Notes under the pieces: model-generated | The model's database searches: none | The model's input: the letters and a program-made list of their open reading frames with translations, nothing else | What the model was told of the DNA's origin: nothing | NCBI GenBank assembly: GCA_905182985.1 | Contig: CAJJDN010000176.1 | Span: forward strand, 124,001-188,000 | Length of the DNA: 64,000 nucleotides | Direction of reading: 5' to 3' | DNA from: Paramecium sonneborni | Taxonomy: Eukaryota > Ciliophora > Oligohymenophorea > Peniculida > Parameciidae | In this document: positions 1 through 11,925 of the stretch, piece by piece | Layout of the letters: each line of letters opens with the position of its first letter | How positions within the stretch are numbered: the stretch's first letter is position 1 | Translations under genes and position numbers: made by a program

Positions 1-616
1 CATGTACTTCTGAAAGAAAAGTTAAGATTTTTGCAAATTCCACAAACCCAATCACCATTTCTCTGTTTTTTTTTGATAATGTAAGGAGAATTATTCATGT
101 AAATTTTATTATTATTTAAATTCAAAATTTAATAACGATATATATATGAATTTAGAATTTATTATTTATAATATATGAGAGGACTAAATGTTTGTTAGAT
201 TAATTAAAAAAGGTACAGAATATAATTGAATGTTTTGATTTGTCAATTGTATTATTAATATTTATAATGAATTAATAATAATTACAAGGTTCAAGATAAA
301 ATAATTGGGAATTATAATAAGATGGTTAAGTTAATGAATCAGATGCACTGATTAATTTGGAAATAGCATAAAGTTGGTTAATATCAGTATTTAATTTCAT
401 AATTAGGCTTTATTGCTTGTAGTTTTGTTTAATTCCTTTCTTACTCTGTTATTGTCATCTTTAACATTTGGATTGAGTTTCAGGATTCCTTTGTTATTTT
501 TGAGTATAGTGCACCTGATATATCTAATAAAAGTGTGTATAGTTCATCATAAAACGTAAAAATAATAAGTAAAAAAGAAGGGTTAAAACTGATTTTGATT
601 GTTGTTTCGAATTGAC
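1..616. other. AT-rich stretch without recognised gene
   Basis: Stop (TGA) codons are frequent in all frames on both strands and I find no protein-like reading. It may hold the upstream region of the RING gene that follows. Confidence 0.5.
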
Positions 617-1731
617 ATGGAACATTGGTTTAATATCATATTATGTAATGAGTTATATTAAAAATAGAGTTGTTTAATATACTTTGTTGAATAACATAGT
701 TTTTAGATACAATATTTAGGAATGCTGTTATGTTTTTATAATGCTATTTGGATGTTTTACAGTGGAGTCTAATTACATAAAAAGAAATGTGAGAAATAAT
801 AGTATAAATTGGTATAAGAAGAGAATTAATATAGTTGGGTGTGTTTGCAAAGTTATGTTTTATAATATAGATAACATTTATCAATCTAAAATTAATCGAT
901 TGGTTGGCTATTCATTGGTTATATGCATTTATATTAATATGGCTATTCTTATTAATAGTAATATTTTTAGAGCTAATATCAATATTTAATTTGACTGCTC
1001 AAATAAATAAATATTTTTGTAGTAGTAATATTGAAGTTAAGGTTTAGATGGGAACAAAAATAGTAGGATTATTTTGGATTTGTTTATTCTTCTTTAGTTT
1101 TGCAGGAGTACCAACATATACAATGATAAATCTATGTATATATTTAGAAGAAGATGAAGGTAAGAAGAATTATTTACTGGCAATAATTATAAGTGTGTTT
1201 TATACATTAATTTATTTGGTGTATACATTATATCATAAAGAACTTTTGACATTATTCATATTGAATTTACACTATTTTGCTTAATTGAATGAAGATAGAA
1301 ATTAAGATCGATAGATATTGAGTTTTCCAAGTGCAAGAAGTTAAAAGAAGTTTATTTATTCAATAAAAGAGAAAATGAATAAAAATAATATATTAGAATA
1401 TCCATAATAAATGATGAAGATTTCAAGCACTTATTATTTACCAGATGAATTAGTTATGAGAAGACATTAAACAGAAGTTAATGTAATTTAAAATAAGTAA
1501 GCTACAATAACTGAGGTAGCAATTTAAGAAGCTCCAATGAAATAATGTTTTAATTGTTTTTAAAGATAAAGTTGTGTAGTATATATGCCATGTGGTCATG
1601 GAGGAATGTGTTAAGAATGCGCTATATAATGGTTTGAATAAAATAAAGAATGTCCTATTTGTAGAAGTGTAAATATTTATATTTATTCTGAATTAGAAAA
1701 GTAAAGCTATACTCTTAATAGAGTAGATTGA
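617..1731 (+). CDS. Multi-pass membrane protein with C-terminal RING finger
   Basis: Probable E3 ubiquitin ligase anchored in a membrane. With TAA/TAG as Gln the frame runs from about 709 to TGA at 1729-1731. Hydrophobic segments lie near 900-980 (LIWLFLLIVIFLELI) and 1066-1240. The C-terminus carries a C3HC4-type RING: CFNCF, then MPCGHGGMCQEC, then CPICR. The 5' end is less sure: ATG 617 needs two introns, 645-667 (23 nt) and 686-706 (21 nt, starting GTT); an internal ATG at 730 needs none. The RING at the extreme C-terminus after transmembrane helices is a layout common among membrane E3 ligases. Substrate unknown. Confidence 0.75.
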
Positions 1732-1812
1732 TGATTAGACAGTTAAGGTTGTTGAAATTATTGCTTAAAAGTGATAAACTATAAAATTCATTTATTACTT
1801 ATTAATTTAATT

Positions 1813-2284
1813 ATGAAACAACCCATCTTAAATAAAGGATCAAAACCTGAGAAGAATCCAACTTCTTATAATAATGATGGTTTTGGAAGAGATACATATA
1901 TTTCATATAATAATGGTGGAAACTTTGGTACTGAATTCAGATTTCTTACTATATAATAAAACAGAACAGGAATGAATATGATGCCAACTCCTGCATCTAG
2001 AGCTTCAGAAGTACCACAACGTATCTTTTATTAATGTGATGGAACTGGGAGAGATACCTATGTTTTGTATTATCCATCATTTATTTAGATAAAATGTGTA
2101 GGAAAAATACTCACCTATCCAAAATTACAAAAGAATGCTAAGAACTTCAGATCAATTCTTCTCCTCTCCTAAATATAGATATCAATTACCACCACTTGTT
2201 AGAGAAAGATTTAAGAAAACACAATAATCATAGAGAAGTCTTATTAGTCGATTGTCATAACCTAAACTAAAATAAAGTTGTTGA
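1813..2284 (+). CDS. Small conserved protein with two GxGRDTY motifs
   Basis: 149 residues in two exons; intron 2067-2088 (22 nt, GT..TAG). The motif GFGRDTYI occurs near residue 25 and GTGRDTYV near residue 78, each at the end of a short glycine/asparagine-rich turn, so the protein looks like a duplicated unit. The C-terminus is basic and Ser/Gln-rich. No membrane segment or signal peptide. I recall similar GRDTY motifs in small proteins of flagellated protists but cannot name the family; a structural axonemal role is only a guess. It starts 82 bp after the RING gene on the same strand. Confidence 0.7.
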
Positions 2285-3134
2285 ATTATAATTAATCGAA
2301 TAACCATAACAATTTATTCAATATTTCATTCTTGATACTTTTATCCTTATTAATGGTTCATTCTATATATCATTTATAATCACTAAAAATATTACAATTA
2401 TTAATTAACAAAAAACAATTCCAACTATCTAAAAATTTTATCATTACAAATATTTCTTATTCAAAAAAATTCATCAACGTTTTGTTTTTAATGAAAAATA
2501 TTTACACCTTGTTGTATCTATATTAAAAGAATAATGATTAAAATAATTTATCATCAGAGCTAAAGAAGTTGCATACTTGATTGAACAATTATGGCATCAA
2601 AGAACTAATGATTAAAAATCCAAATAACAAAAGTTATTGATAGTTACAATTGTTCTGGTGGTTTATCTTTAAAATAAGCAAATAAATTTAATCATCTTTT
2701 ACATATAAACATTGATCAAATTAAATTATAAAATTTACATATTAATTGATTTATTTACTAAAAAACCAATCAAAACTCAACTTAATAATTTTCTTTAAAT
2801 TTTGAATATATGAAGGTAAAATCATATTGTTTTTATTTTCACCTTTGTATTATTTTTCATAAAATTTAATGGAGAATTGAATTATCATATGAAAGAATTT
2901 GAAGAGTTTGTATTTTGTAAAAAAGTCTATTATATTAGTTGAAACATCTTTGTTTTATTATCTAATGATACACAACTCATTAGAATGATTGAATAATAAT
3001 CTTAACTAATAAATTTTCGACTATACTCTTTTAAAATAGAAATGAATTATATTAATAATTAAATAAGTTTATTTTTTGGTGTAATTTTGAACATATTGTA
3101 AAAGAATACATGATTAAGTTAAATTATAAAAATA
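2285..3134. other. Intergenic stretch, possible gene relic
   Basis: Mostly AT-rich with no solid gene. Around 2545-2620 one plus-strand frame reads AKEVAYLIEQLWHQRTND, which looks protein-like, but it has no supported start or continuation and ends at TGA near 2815. It may be a decayed exon. Confidence 0.35.
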
Positions 3135-3697
3135 ATGAAATAAAAAATTGATCGTTCTCGTATTCCAAATTCATCTCAAGATATTTTAATAGTTCCTGCA
3201 TATGCTGATAAATTAGGATTTTCATTACCTGCTAAATTACCTTATATGCCTGTGTCTGAAGATTCAATTTCTGAAACAGTGTTCCAAGCAAATAGGATTT
3301 GTTAAAAAATTAGATGTGAAAAGAGTAGAATAGAAGAAAGTGATCCTTTAGAAACTGAGAAATTTTATGGTATTTAAATTTAATGTATATCTCAGTTACT
3401 TCATCATGGGTTTTATTCATAGTTGGAGTCATTCTATTTGTTTTAGGTTTCTCATATGAAGATTTAAAATCAACATTAACTTTACTTGGTGCAATCTTTA
3501 TTGTTTTATCTACACTCATATCTATTATTGTAGTTATTATTAGTATCACCAAATCACCTAAATTGATTGATCTTGACTAAGAATGTACTAAGAAATTAGG
3601 AGAATTCTTTGAAGTTCAAAATCAATAATATAGAAAAAAAGGGTTATAATGGTCAATTGGAGATGAAATGTTATGGATTTAGTTGGAAAAATTATGA
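3135..3697 (+). CDS. Two-helix membrane protein of unknown function
   Basis: 178 residues. Exon 1 3135-3369, intron 3370-3395 (26 nt, ending CAG), exon 2 to TGA 3695-3697. The N-terminal 80 residues are soluble; then two adjacent hydrophobic segments (WVLFIVGVILFVLGF and LLGAIFIVLSTLISIIVVII) form a hairpin, followed by a ~50-residue tail with KKGLQWSIGDEMLWIQLE. The tail pattern is faintly like ERF4/GOLGA7-type proteins, but this is weak. No signal peptide. The frame across the intron is uninterrupted, so the gene itself is well supported; the function is not. Confidence 0.72.
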
Positions 3698-3727
3698 CTT
3701 TTATATTATTAATTTATATAACAAACA

Positions 3728-4055
3728 ATGCAATAGATAAAAAGGAATATTAAAATAAATTAATAATATACAGATGCAGAAAGATATGATTAGAACTTGA
3801 AATCTATTAGTAGAAATACATGGTGGCATGAATCAAAATCTAAATTCGATAAAGTCAATGAATTAAAGTTCATGAATAAAGTGTAACGTGCAATCTTTTA
3901 ATATGTCTAGATATTCAAAAGAAGTAGAAAATGCTTATTAAGAATTGAAGAAAAGAAGAAATTGTATGCTTAAAGATCTCTATGAAAGAGAAGCACGTGA
4001 ATGGGAATAAGAACTCAGAACAAAAGGACTAGCTATTTACAAAAACAAATTATGA
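3728..4055 (+). CDS. CFAP141: CFAP141-like ciliary protein
   Basis: 99 residues, close to the ~100 of the family. Exon 1 3728-3882, intron 3883-3910 (28 nt, GTAAC..TAG), exon 2 to TGA 4053-4055. The C-terminal half, LYEREAREWEQELRTKGLAI, matches the end of the animal CFAP141/C1orf189 family, where an EKE-xx-YQQEL-xx-G-A-Y pattern ends the protein; the upstream part has the expected charged helix with a Trp pair (NTWWHES). Known members are axonemal microtubule-associated proteins. The assignment rests on pattern memory of a short protein. It begins 30 bp after the preceding gene. Confidence 0.6.
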
Positions 4056-4132
4056 ATTATCAATCAATATATAAATTCATATTTACAACACTTTTATTTA
4101 ACTTTTTTCATTCATCTATTAATTATCTTATT

Positions 4133-4201
4133 ATAAAACATTCTTAATATAAATCATAAAACATTCTTAATATAAATCATAAAACATTCTTAATACAAAT
4201 C
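4133..4201. repeat. Three tandem 23-bp repeats
   Basis: Units 4133-4155, 4156-4178 and 4179-4201. The first two are identical and the third differs by one base (T to C). They lie 78 bp downstream of the CFAP141-like gene in non-coding sequence. Confidence 0.9.
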
Positions 4202-4618
4202 AATAACATCTGAATATTGATTTGTATCATAAGAAATTCAAATATATTTTATATAAATACTTATAACAAATTTTTTATCAAGCACTTATAAATATTTATT
4301 TTCTTCTTATAAAGTAATATTTATCTTTCAACCCACTGTTTTAATTATTAATTATTCTTTTCTTACCATAAATTATTAACATTATTTCTTTAAAATTTCT
4401 AAATACTATTTAAATTAACTTTCAAGAAACATTGATGTTGTTAGTAGTTTTTAAAATTTTAAAGAAATTTTATTTCAATACTTAGAATAAGAATAATATT
4501 ATAATATAATAATTTATTAATTCTCTTTTTTAAATTGAGATTTTAATGGATATTATAACAGATAATTAAATAATAAGTAGCTAAAAATTAAATTTTATTT
4601 AAATCCTCAAGAGTATAA

Positions 4619-4968
4619 ATGAAGAAAAACATAAAAAAATTTAGAACCTAATCAAAGATTTCTGATGAATAGAAAAAAAAACTATTGAGACTAGTTTGCT
4701 TTCTCGGATTTAAAATAAAAAATGTATATTTTATACTAATGCTTTTTAGGCAGCAAAATAATTGAATATTAAATATGCTGCTGCTAAAACATACATAGTT
4801 TTTTACAGAAACAATGTCATGAGATCTAAAATTTCAATTAATTCTCATTAATAATGTTAAGTAGCACCACTTTCATTAAAAAAGTGTAAACTGACTATTG
4901 TTTCAAAGATAGGAGGAGATATAGTTGAACAACTTTAATTTGAATACCCCACAATCAGTTAAGAATGA
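4619..4968 (+). CDS. Small helix-turn-helix protein, copy A
   Basis: 107 residues. Exon 1 4619-4723, intron 4724-4749 (26 nt), exon 2 to TGA 4966-4968. Residues ~15-60 read like a Psq/transposase-type helix-turn-helix: ISDEQKKKLLRLV then GFKIKNAAKQLNIKYAAAKT. The remainder is short and has no recognised domain. A paralog with the same length of first exon and the same intron position lies 1.7 kb downstream (6365-6745). Family members in ciliates are numerous and uncharacterised as far as I know; DNA binding is inferred from the fold pattern only. Confidence 0.65.
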
Positions 4969-6364
4969 TTATATTTCTAAGTTATATATAACAATGATTT
5001 TTGTTATTTACCAACCACGTTTACAATTTTCCATGTACATTTAAAAAAAATGAGTGAAATTTTCTAAGGTATATTTATTAATCAAGTCTTTACTTCTTCA
5101 GACTTGTATACATTTCAGACTTTTTTTTCATTCACATTAATAGATAATGCCTTCAATTTAAATAATTTAGAAAATTCCTCTACTTTGCCTAAAAATCATT
5201 TTTTTATTATTCTTATATGTCCTAATCTAAAATTCTACAAAACCACTTATTATGTGCCATTATAAAAGACACATTTGATTATATGCAATAGAAAAAGACT
5301 CAATCTCTTGATTATAAACAGTAATAATTTCTATTATTTATTTATTTCCCTTCTAACCTTTAAAAACACGCTTATTCAGATTCAAATCTCAATAACATGA
5401 GGTGTGGGGGTATAAAAGAACATTTTTAAAAATTACAAAAATATTAAACATTTTCATTCATTTTTATGAAATTTAATTAATCATGATTAAATGTTACAAT
5501 AAAATGTAGAGAAATAATTAAAATTTATTTGCTTATTGAAATTTCAAATACCTTATTTAATACTTAAAAATTGATTTTCACTATGATTTGATTGTTTAAA
5601 CTATTTTTTACAAACCAATCGAATTATCTTTTTAAAATAATTTACATCATTTTTATTTAAAATTAATAATTAATAATAAATAATTACTTAATTTTAATTA
5701 CTAGAGCTAAATTAAATTAAAATAAGCCAATATCACTATTTCTAATTCTTAAAAAGAAGCTGAATCCTGTTTTAATGTTTTCACAAATCAATTCCATGAG
5801 TTTTAGTGATGAGAATATTTAAAATTATATACAATTTAATATTATAATACTTTTATTAAATAAAAGATAAAATAGAGATAAACTAATATAGAAACAATTA
5901 TTAATCTTTAAAATTATTATGAATATCAATAGATAAATATTTTAGTTTTGTGTTGTTAAATTGAACATATTTTTGAGATGTCTAGATTAAAAAGTTAAAA
6001 TGGTATTTTAAATTTTAATTGTTTAGTTTATACATCCAAAAGCCAGAATACAAAATAAAAGAATTTACATATATTTATTGAGATTATTTATAAATTAATT
6101 TTAATATATAAAAAATTACTGAAAAAAATGAAATACTTAAATCATAAATAATAATTGTATTTGCTACTAGGTCATGAGAATTATAGAAATATTCTTACTG
6201 GTAATAGTAATCAACTTTAAAAAAATATAGAGTAGCAATTTTAGGAATGAAAAATGAATTTTAGATAAAAACAAAAAACAATGTTCTTTGGAAGAATGAA
6301 AACTTCTATTTAGGTATGAATTGATATAATAAAATATTGATAATATCTTAAATTTAATAAATTA
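4969..6364. other. Non-coding spacer between the two HTH genes
   Basis: About 1.4 kb of AT-rich sequence with frequent TGA on both strands. I see no further HTH copy and no RNA gene. A short G-rich run occurs near 5400-5412, unusual for this sequence but without a clear role. Confidence 0.45.
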
Positions 6365-6745
6365 ATGAAATAATATTTTATTGCATGCAGACCATATTAA
6401 AAAGTACCTTCATTTTAAAGAAAGTCTTTGATTTATTTGGTATTTATTAAGGGTTTTAAAATAAAACATGTAAAATATTCAAATTAAATCTTAAAGGCTG
6501 CCAAAAGTCTTAATATAAAATACCCAGCAGCAAAATCAATTGTTGTTTACTATAGAAAAAATGTTATCAAATAAAAATTAAACATCACATACTAAAATTC
6601 ATGTCAATTTGCTCCAATAGCTAAGAATAAAAGTTCAATTACGATAATCTCTACAATAGGAGGATGTCAAGTCACATCGAAAATACTTTTTCAATATGAA
6701 ATTAGAAATGATTCAAAATATATTTTAACATCTATACCCTAATGA
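6365..6745 (+). CDS. Small helix-turn-helix protein, copy B
   Basis: 117 residues. Exon 1 6365-6469 (35 codons, exactly as in copy A), intron 6470-6496 (27 nt, ending AAG), exon 2 to TGA 6743-6745. The helix-turn-helix reads FIKGFKIKHAAKSLNIKYPA followed by AAKSIVVYYRKN. The GFKIK...AAK.LNIKY.AAK core is shared with copy A, while flanks have diverged, so the pair is an old tandem duplication with both frames still open. Probably DNA-binding; no catalytic domain. Confidence 0.65.
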
Positions 6746-7529
6746 ATTTATTATACATGATTCTATTTTTAGACAAATATTTTTGAAGCTCAGATTAAGT
6801 TTGTAAAAGTAATTTTCTTATTTTCTTTTTTGAATCGTCAACCTCATAACATTCTATAATTTATTATCATTCCACAAAGTTATTTGAATACTAACTAAAT
6901 AATTTTGATGAATAATATGAAATATTCATATTGATCTGAGATTTACTTTTTTTGCAAATTATTATATTTCAATTTCTAAATCTGCCAATCCTTTTCTAAA
7001 ATGAACTTTATATATATCACTAATTAATATAAAAAACTTGTATGCCATTGTAGTCTAGAAATATATTAATACAAAAAGGAACGAATGTAATTTAAAATTT
7101 AAAAGACTTTCTAGAAAATTTCTGTCATTATTTCAGCTTAAGATTAAGTAAAAAAGTAAATTTCTGTATAAAAATTGATTGAAAAGATGAAAAGGAATTT
7201 ATTAAGGTAATAGAGATCATATTTTAGCCAAAGTTAAATTAGAAAAGAAAATATTAATTTTAATATTCTACATAATAAAATAATTGAAAATAAAAAATAT
7301 TGATTTTTGTATTTCAAAAATTATAATTTATGATTATTATTTAATACTAATTAAAGTTTGTTTTTTATCTTGTTAATATATTTTAGAAATATGAAATAAA
7401 GAAATTAAGTTAAGAAAATATCTAATTTCTGAAAATTAATATTATTTTAGATAATTACAATAGATTAATACTCAGTTTGAATTTATATTTAATTTTAAAA
7501 TAAGAAAAATTATATCAAATATATTTTTG
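6746..7529. other. AT-rich intergenic stretch
   Basis: No coding pattern on either strand beyond short chance frames; separates the plus-strand HTH gene from the 3' end of the minus-strand large gene. Confidence 0.5.
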
Positions 7530-10500
7530 TCATCTTTTAGGATTTTTAATTGTATTTTGAAAAGGGTTTAATTTAAAAGGTTGTTTTTTTTTAGTTTTAT
7601 TTGAGGTTGCTGCTGTTACTTCAGTAACATTCCTTTTATGTTTTGATTCTTTGATTTCTTTTATTTCTTTGATTTCTTTTTTTTCTATTTAAAGTTCTTA
7701 AGATTATTATTTTTAATGATGAGATTTTTTTCTCTGTTGTTTTCGAGATTACACAATTTCCTCATAACTTCTTAAGTCAAAAACTAATTTACTATTGTGT
7801 TGGTCATCGATTTATTCTGGTTGTTAGGTATTCGTAATATTTTAAGTAGATTTTTCTTATTGATTATGATTTATTTGTATGTTTTAATTTTCTTTTTCTA
7901 CATTTTAAATTTTAACTTTAGATGAAACACCAAATAAGCATTATAATTTTCTATCAATATATTTTTATTAAATTGGTTTTGATTAAGTTGTCAATCGTTT
8001 AAATACTGTTATTGCAATTTCTTTTAATTGTTATTAATTTTCAAATGAATCATACAATTTTTTTCTTATATTATAAAAATATTATATTAATTCCATAATT
8101 TATTAAATTTGAAACAAAATTTGAATTTTACTTCGATTTTTTAATCTTTCAAATTTACCATAATTAATAGTTAAATCATTAGGTACTGTCATTTACCAAT
8201 TCAATAATTAATAAATATCTTATACGAAATCTTCAATTTTAGATGATGTTTCATTAAATTTTTTAAGATCTCCAATTTTAGCATATAAGCACATTAAAAT
8301 AATAAAAGATTTTAATTTATAATGTTATTTAATAGGAAATTGCAAATATCTATCATGTATTTCAATAAGTTTTTAAAAATCTGAAATTTAGTTTATAATT
8401 TAAGTAGATTCAATAGTAATAAGATTCAATTTATCTTTAAGATATGCATAAAGTTCATCCTTCTTTGCTTTAGATATTGATTTTAAAAGTTCATTAATAT
8501 GATGAATGGCTTTTTCATTTTCTCCAATTCTAATTAAACCCTATATTTATAGAATGTATTTAAAATATTTTTTAAATAGAATAGAAGTATGATATTTAAT
8601 TGATTAGCAAAAGAATTAATTTTAAAACGCAGATCCTAAAACTTCATGCAGAGATTAAAATTAATTCAATTCTAATTATCCTCTTAATAATTATTTACTT
8701 TTAATTTTAGCAAATGCTCTTTTAATTTATTCAATAATAGTCATCTTTTTTGCTTAATAATGTGCTTAAATAATAAAATTATTTAGTTTTGCATTTGATA
8801 ATGTTCTATTAGATCTTTCAATAAATCTCAAAGCACTTAAATATGATCCACAAAATTGAAATATGCATCCAATAATAAACTACAATTTAGCTATACATTT
8901 TCTTTTGAATTATTTTCCTAATTTATATTATTTATTCATTTCAATAGAATATTTCATTGCAATTTTCATAACTGAACCAACATCATCTTATAATACATAG
9001 ATATTGAGTTAATATAAAACCAAAGCAATAACTTCATCTGCAAATATACCAAATGATCTCATCATCAATGTTTAAGCTCTACTTAAACTTTTTAAAGCAT
9101 TTTCTTAATCATGAGAATCAAAATAACTCATTCCCAAGAGGAATTCTACTTAAGCCAAATTACTTGTAGCAAGATTTTAAAACTTAATTTCTTTTAATTA
9201 TGTTTAATTGTTATCCTATTACAATAATTATTAATCACCTTCTCTTTTAAATTTCTATTGATTAAATTATTCATCTGATTAAATATATTAAATAATTGAT
9301 TCTGGAAAAAACTAATTGTAGATAGTTAAACTCATTTCTAAATTGAGCATTGCAGAAATAGGTTAAGAACTCAATCTTGCAATTTCACCACTAATCATTA
9401 ATGAATATCCATATATTAAAGAAGGTGTATGAAAATTCTTTAATTGAAAACCGATAATCTTTTATATTTTTGTAATTGCTTCAAAGTAATGATTAGAATT
9501 TAAATATGATTAAGCATACATTGTTTATATCATTACATGCTTCTTCTACTCTATCAATCCTTTTGCTATATTCTTTCCTCTTAATCTATTTATTAATCTC
9601 TATTTTAGCTCAAGTTGTTTTGTTAAACATCTTTATAACTAATTTAAAATAACCAAAGGTTTTCTTTGAGATAAAGATAAAATTTAAAATAAAATTGAAA
9701 TGTGAAAGTTATCATAACTATCTTCATTAATACTGTTTATTATTGGAATAGCTTCTTCTACAAGTTGAGATATTTCTTGATATTTTACTTCCCATGATTC
9801 ATCCTTCATTTATTTAATTTTACTAAAAGCATTTAAAATAATTATCTAAGCCTATTGTAATTTTGATAGATTCTGACTATTTAGTTTTGATCGCAATTCC
9901 TAATAGTACTCTTCATTATAATAAAAGAGTGATTAATAGAGTATATCTTTATATATTGATTCAGATTCACTTAATTTATCTTTATTCTTAATTAATTGAG
10001 AGAATTCATTTTAGAAATCAATATCAAAAGATTCAAAATATTTTTTATTAATATTATCTGTATCCGAGATTTCAGATTAACTTAAATTTAGCTCATTCAA
10101 ATTGATTACTTCAACATTATCATTCTTTTAAGGACTTTCATTTTACTATTATTCTTTATATTCATCTTAATTCTCCAATTTATTTTCATATGTAGATATT
10201 TACTTCTGTAAACTTTCAATTATTGATTAAAGATTAATCATAATTGTTTCTGTGGAATCTACTCTAGTTGTAAATATGACCATTTTGATAAATTCAAATA
10301 TATATTTATCAGAATTATGATTAAATCGTTCTTCAGCCAAATGAAGATAATTATCACTTTATTCCTATGCATCATCATTATCATTCCCTCCATCCATAGA
10401 TTTTATAAACTTTTTTCTTTTAGCTTATATAGATCTTAAAGTAACATTTCCTATTTCTTTAAAATACATTATCAAATCACACAGTGCAAATAAATCTCTT

Positions 10501-11726
10501 TTCAAAGCCTTTTTAAAAGCTATATACTTTTTTTCTTCAACTGATTTCAAAAGCATTTCTGTATTTGATTAAAAAGGAAGTAAACTTTTTAATCTCCCAA
10601 AAGATTCCAATTTAAAACACTTACTTCTTTAATTATAAAAAACAGTTGATAGTGTAAAATTAAGTCTGAATATATATTTAGAATAACAATTATATAATAT
10701 TTGAATTAGATTTAAAGATAATTTCTTATGTAAATGAGATGATAACTCCTTATTTTCTTTCATCAAAACTGCTTATAAATCTTTCAATGAATAATCCAAT
10801 CTATCATAAAATAATGCAATTCTATATATATTAGGTGCATCAAATTAAGGTGGCCTATCAAAGAGAAATGTAGCATTTTAAATAAACACTAAATATTAAT
10901 TAAGTTCTGGTAATTGTTACTGTAAAAGAATATGAAATAAAAGACATTAAAATCTCTCTTAATCTTCAATATCCACAATAGTAATCACTTCAAGCATTTC
11001 TTATTGTTTTGAATCAAAGAATTCCAATTTATTCTTAACAGGAGAAATTGATTCTTTTTCTATTAAAAGAGTCTACTTTCTACGAACCCTCTTTTCTACT
11101 TATTTAAGTCTAACTATTCTTTCTACAGACAAAAGCTTATCAAAAGCATTAAAATTATTAACACTCTCTTTATCTGCATTAAAATAATTATCATTAGAAA
11201 AGAAAGTAGAAAATCTAGAATATTAATTTGCATCACTATATTTTTCAGGCTTAATACTAAAATAATGGAATTCACTTGAAGTAATCAAGATTCCATTCAT
11301 TTTTGCTTCTCCTATATAATCCTTATAATCCACTCTCATTATCAAAGAATAATAGTGACTTACTTCATTTTTTATTAATTCCACAATAATTGCCTTCAAA
11401 TGTAATACATGTTCATATTTTTTAAAATAATTAATATCATCTTTTGTAATTTTTTATTTAGTTTTTTTAACAGGTTTTTATTCAATCTTCTCTTCTTCCT
11501 AAATGATTTCAACTATTCCATCATCTTATTTTTCTTAATTAGTATACATTGTTGTTTAAACAATATGAATTGATCTCTTAGTTGAGTTATCTTTATTTCC
11601 TTAATTATATTGAATTTCTTCTTCCTCTTCTTCTTCACGTAGTTTTTATTGTTCTATAATAGTTTTTTCTATCTATTATTGAATTCCAGCATCTCTGTTA
11701 GACTTTTTAGTACAACAAGCTCCCAT
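7530..11726 (-). CDS. Large acylation-signal helical-repeat protein, paralog 1
   Basis: One uninterrupted frame of 1,399 codons from ATG 11726 to TGA 7532-7530, no intron. The N-terminus MGACCTKKSN is a typical N-myristoylation plus palmitoylation signal, suggesting membrane attachment. The body is alpha-helical with TPR-like stretches (for example DQENALKSLSRAQTLMMRSF), acidic low-complexity linkers, and a lysine-rich tail. No catalytic motif seen. The downstream neighbour (11926-16091) is a clear paralog: both share LYNCY..Y..RLN.TL..VF, SFGR, AMLNLE and a C-terminal L/I-NPFQ motif. I do not recognise the family. Confidence 0.85.
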
Positions 11727-11925
11727 TTTTAAGATTTTTAAATTTATTTATATATTATTAAATTTATGATTAGCATAATATATTGATCTTTCAAAAAACC
11801 TTATTTTATTACAAGTTTACTCTCTAATGTAAATTAGTAATAGATCAATAATAGATCAATCAATTTTGTAATTAGTAAGTAATTAATAAACATCATAAAA
11901 GGAAATACATTTTATATAAATAAGG

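Noticed and set aside
4130..4205. CRISPR-like array
   Set aside because: The 23-bp units are directly adjacent without spacers, and the genome is eukaryotic.
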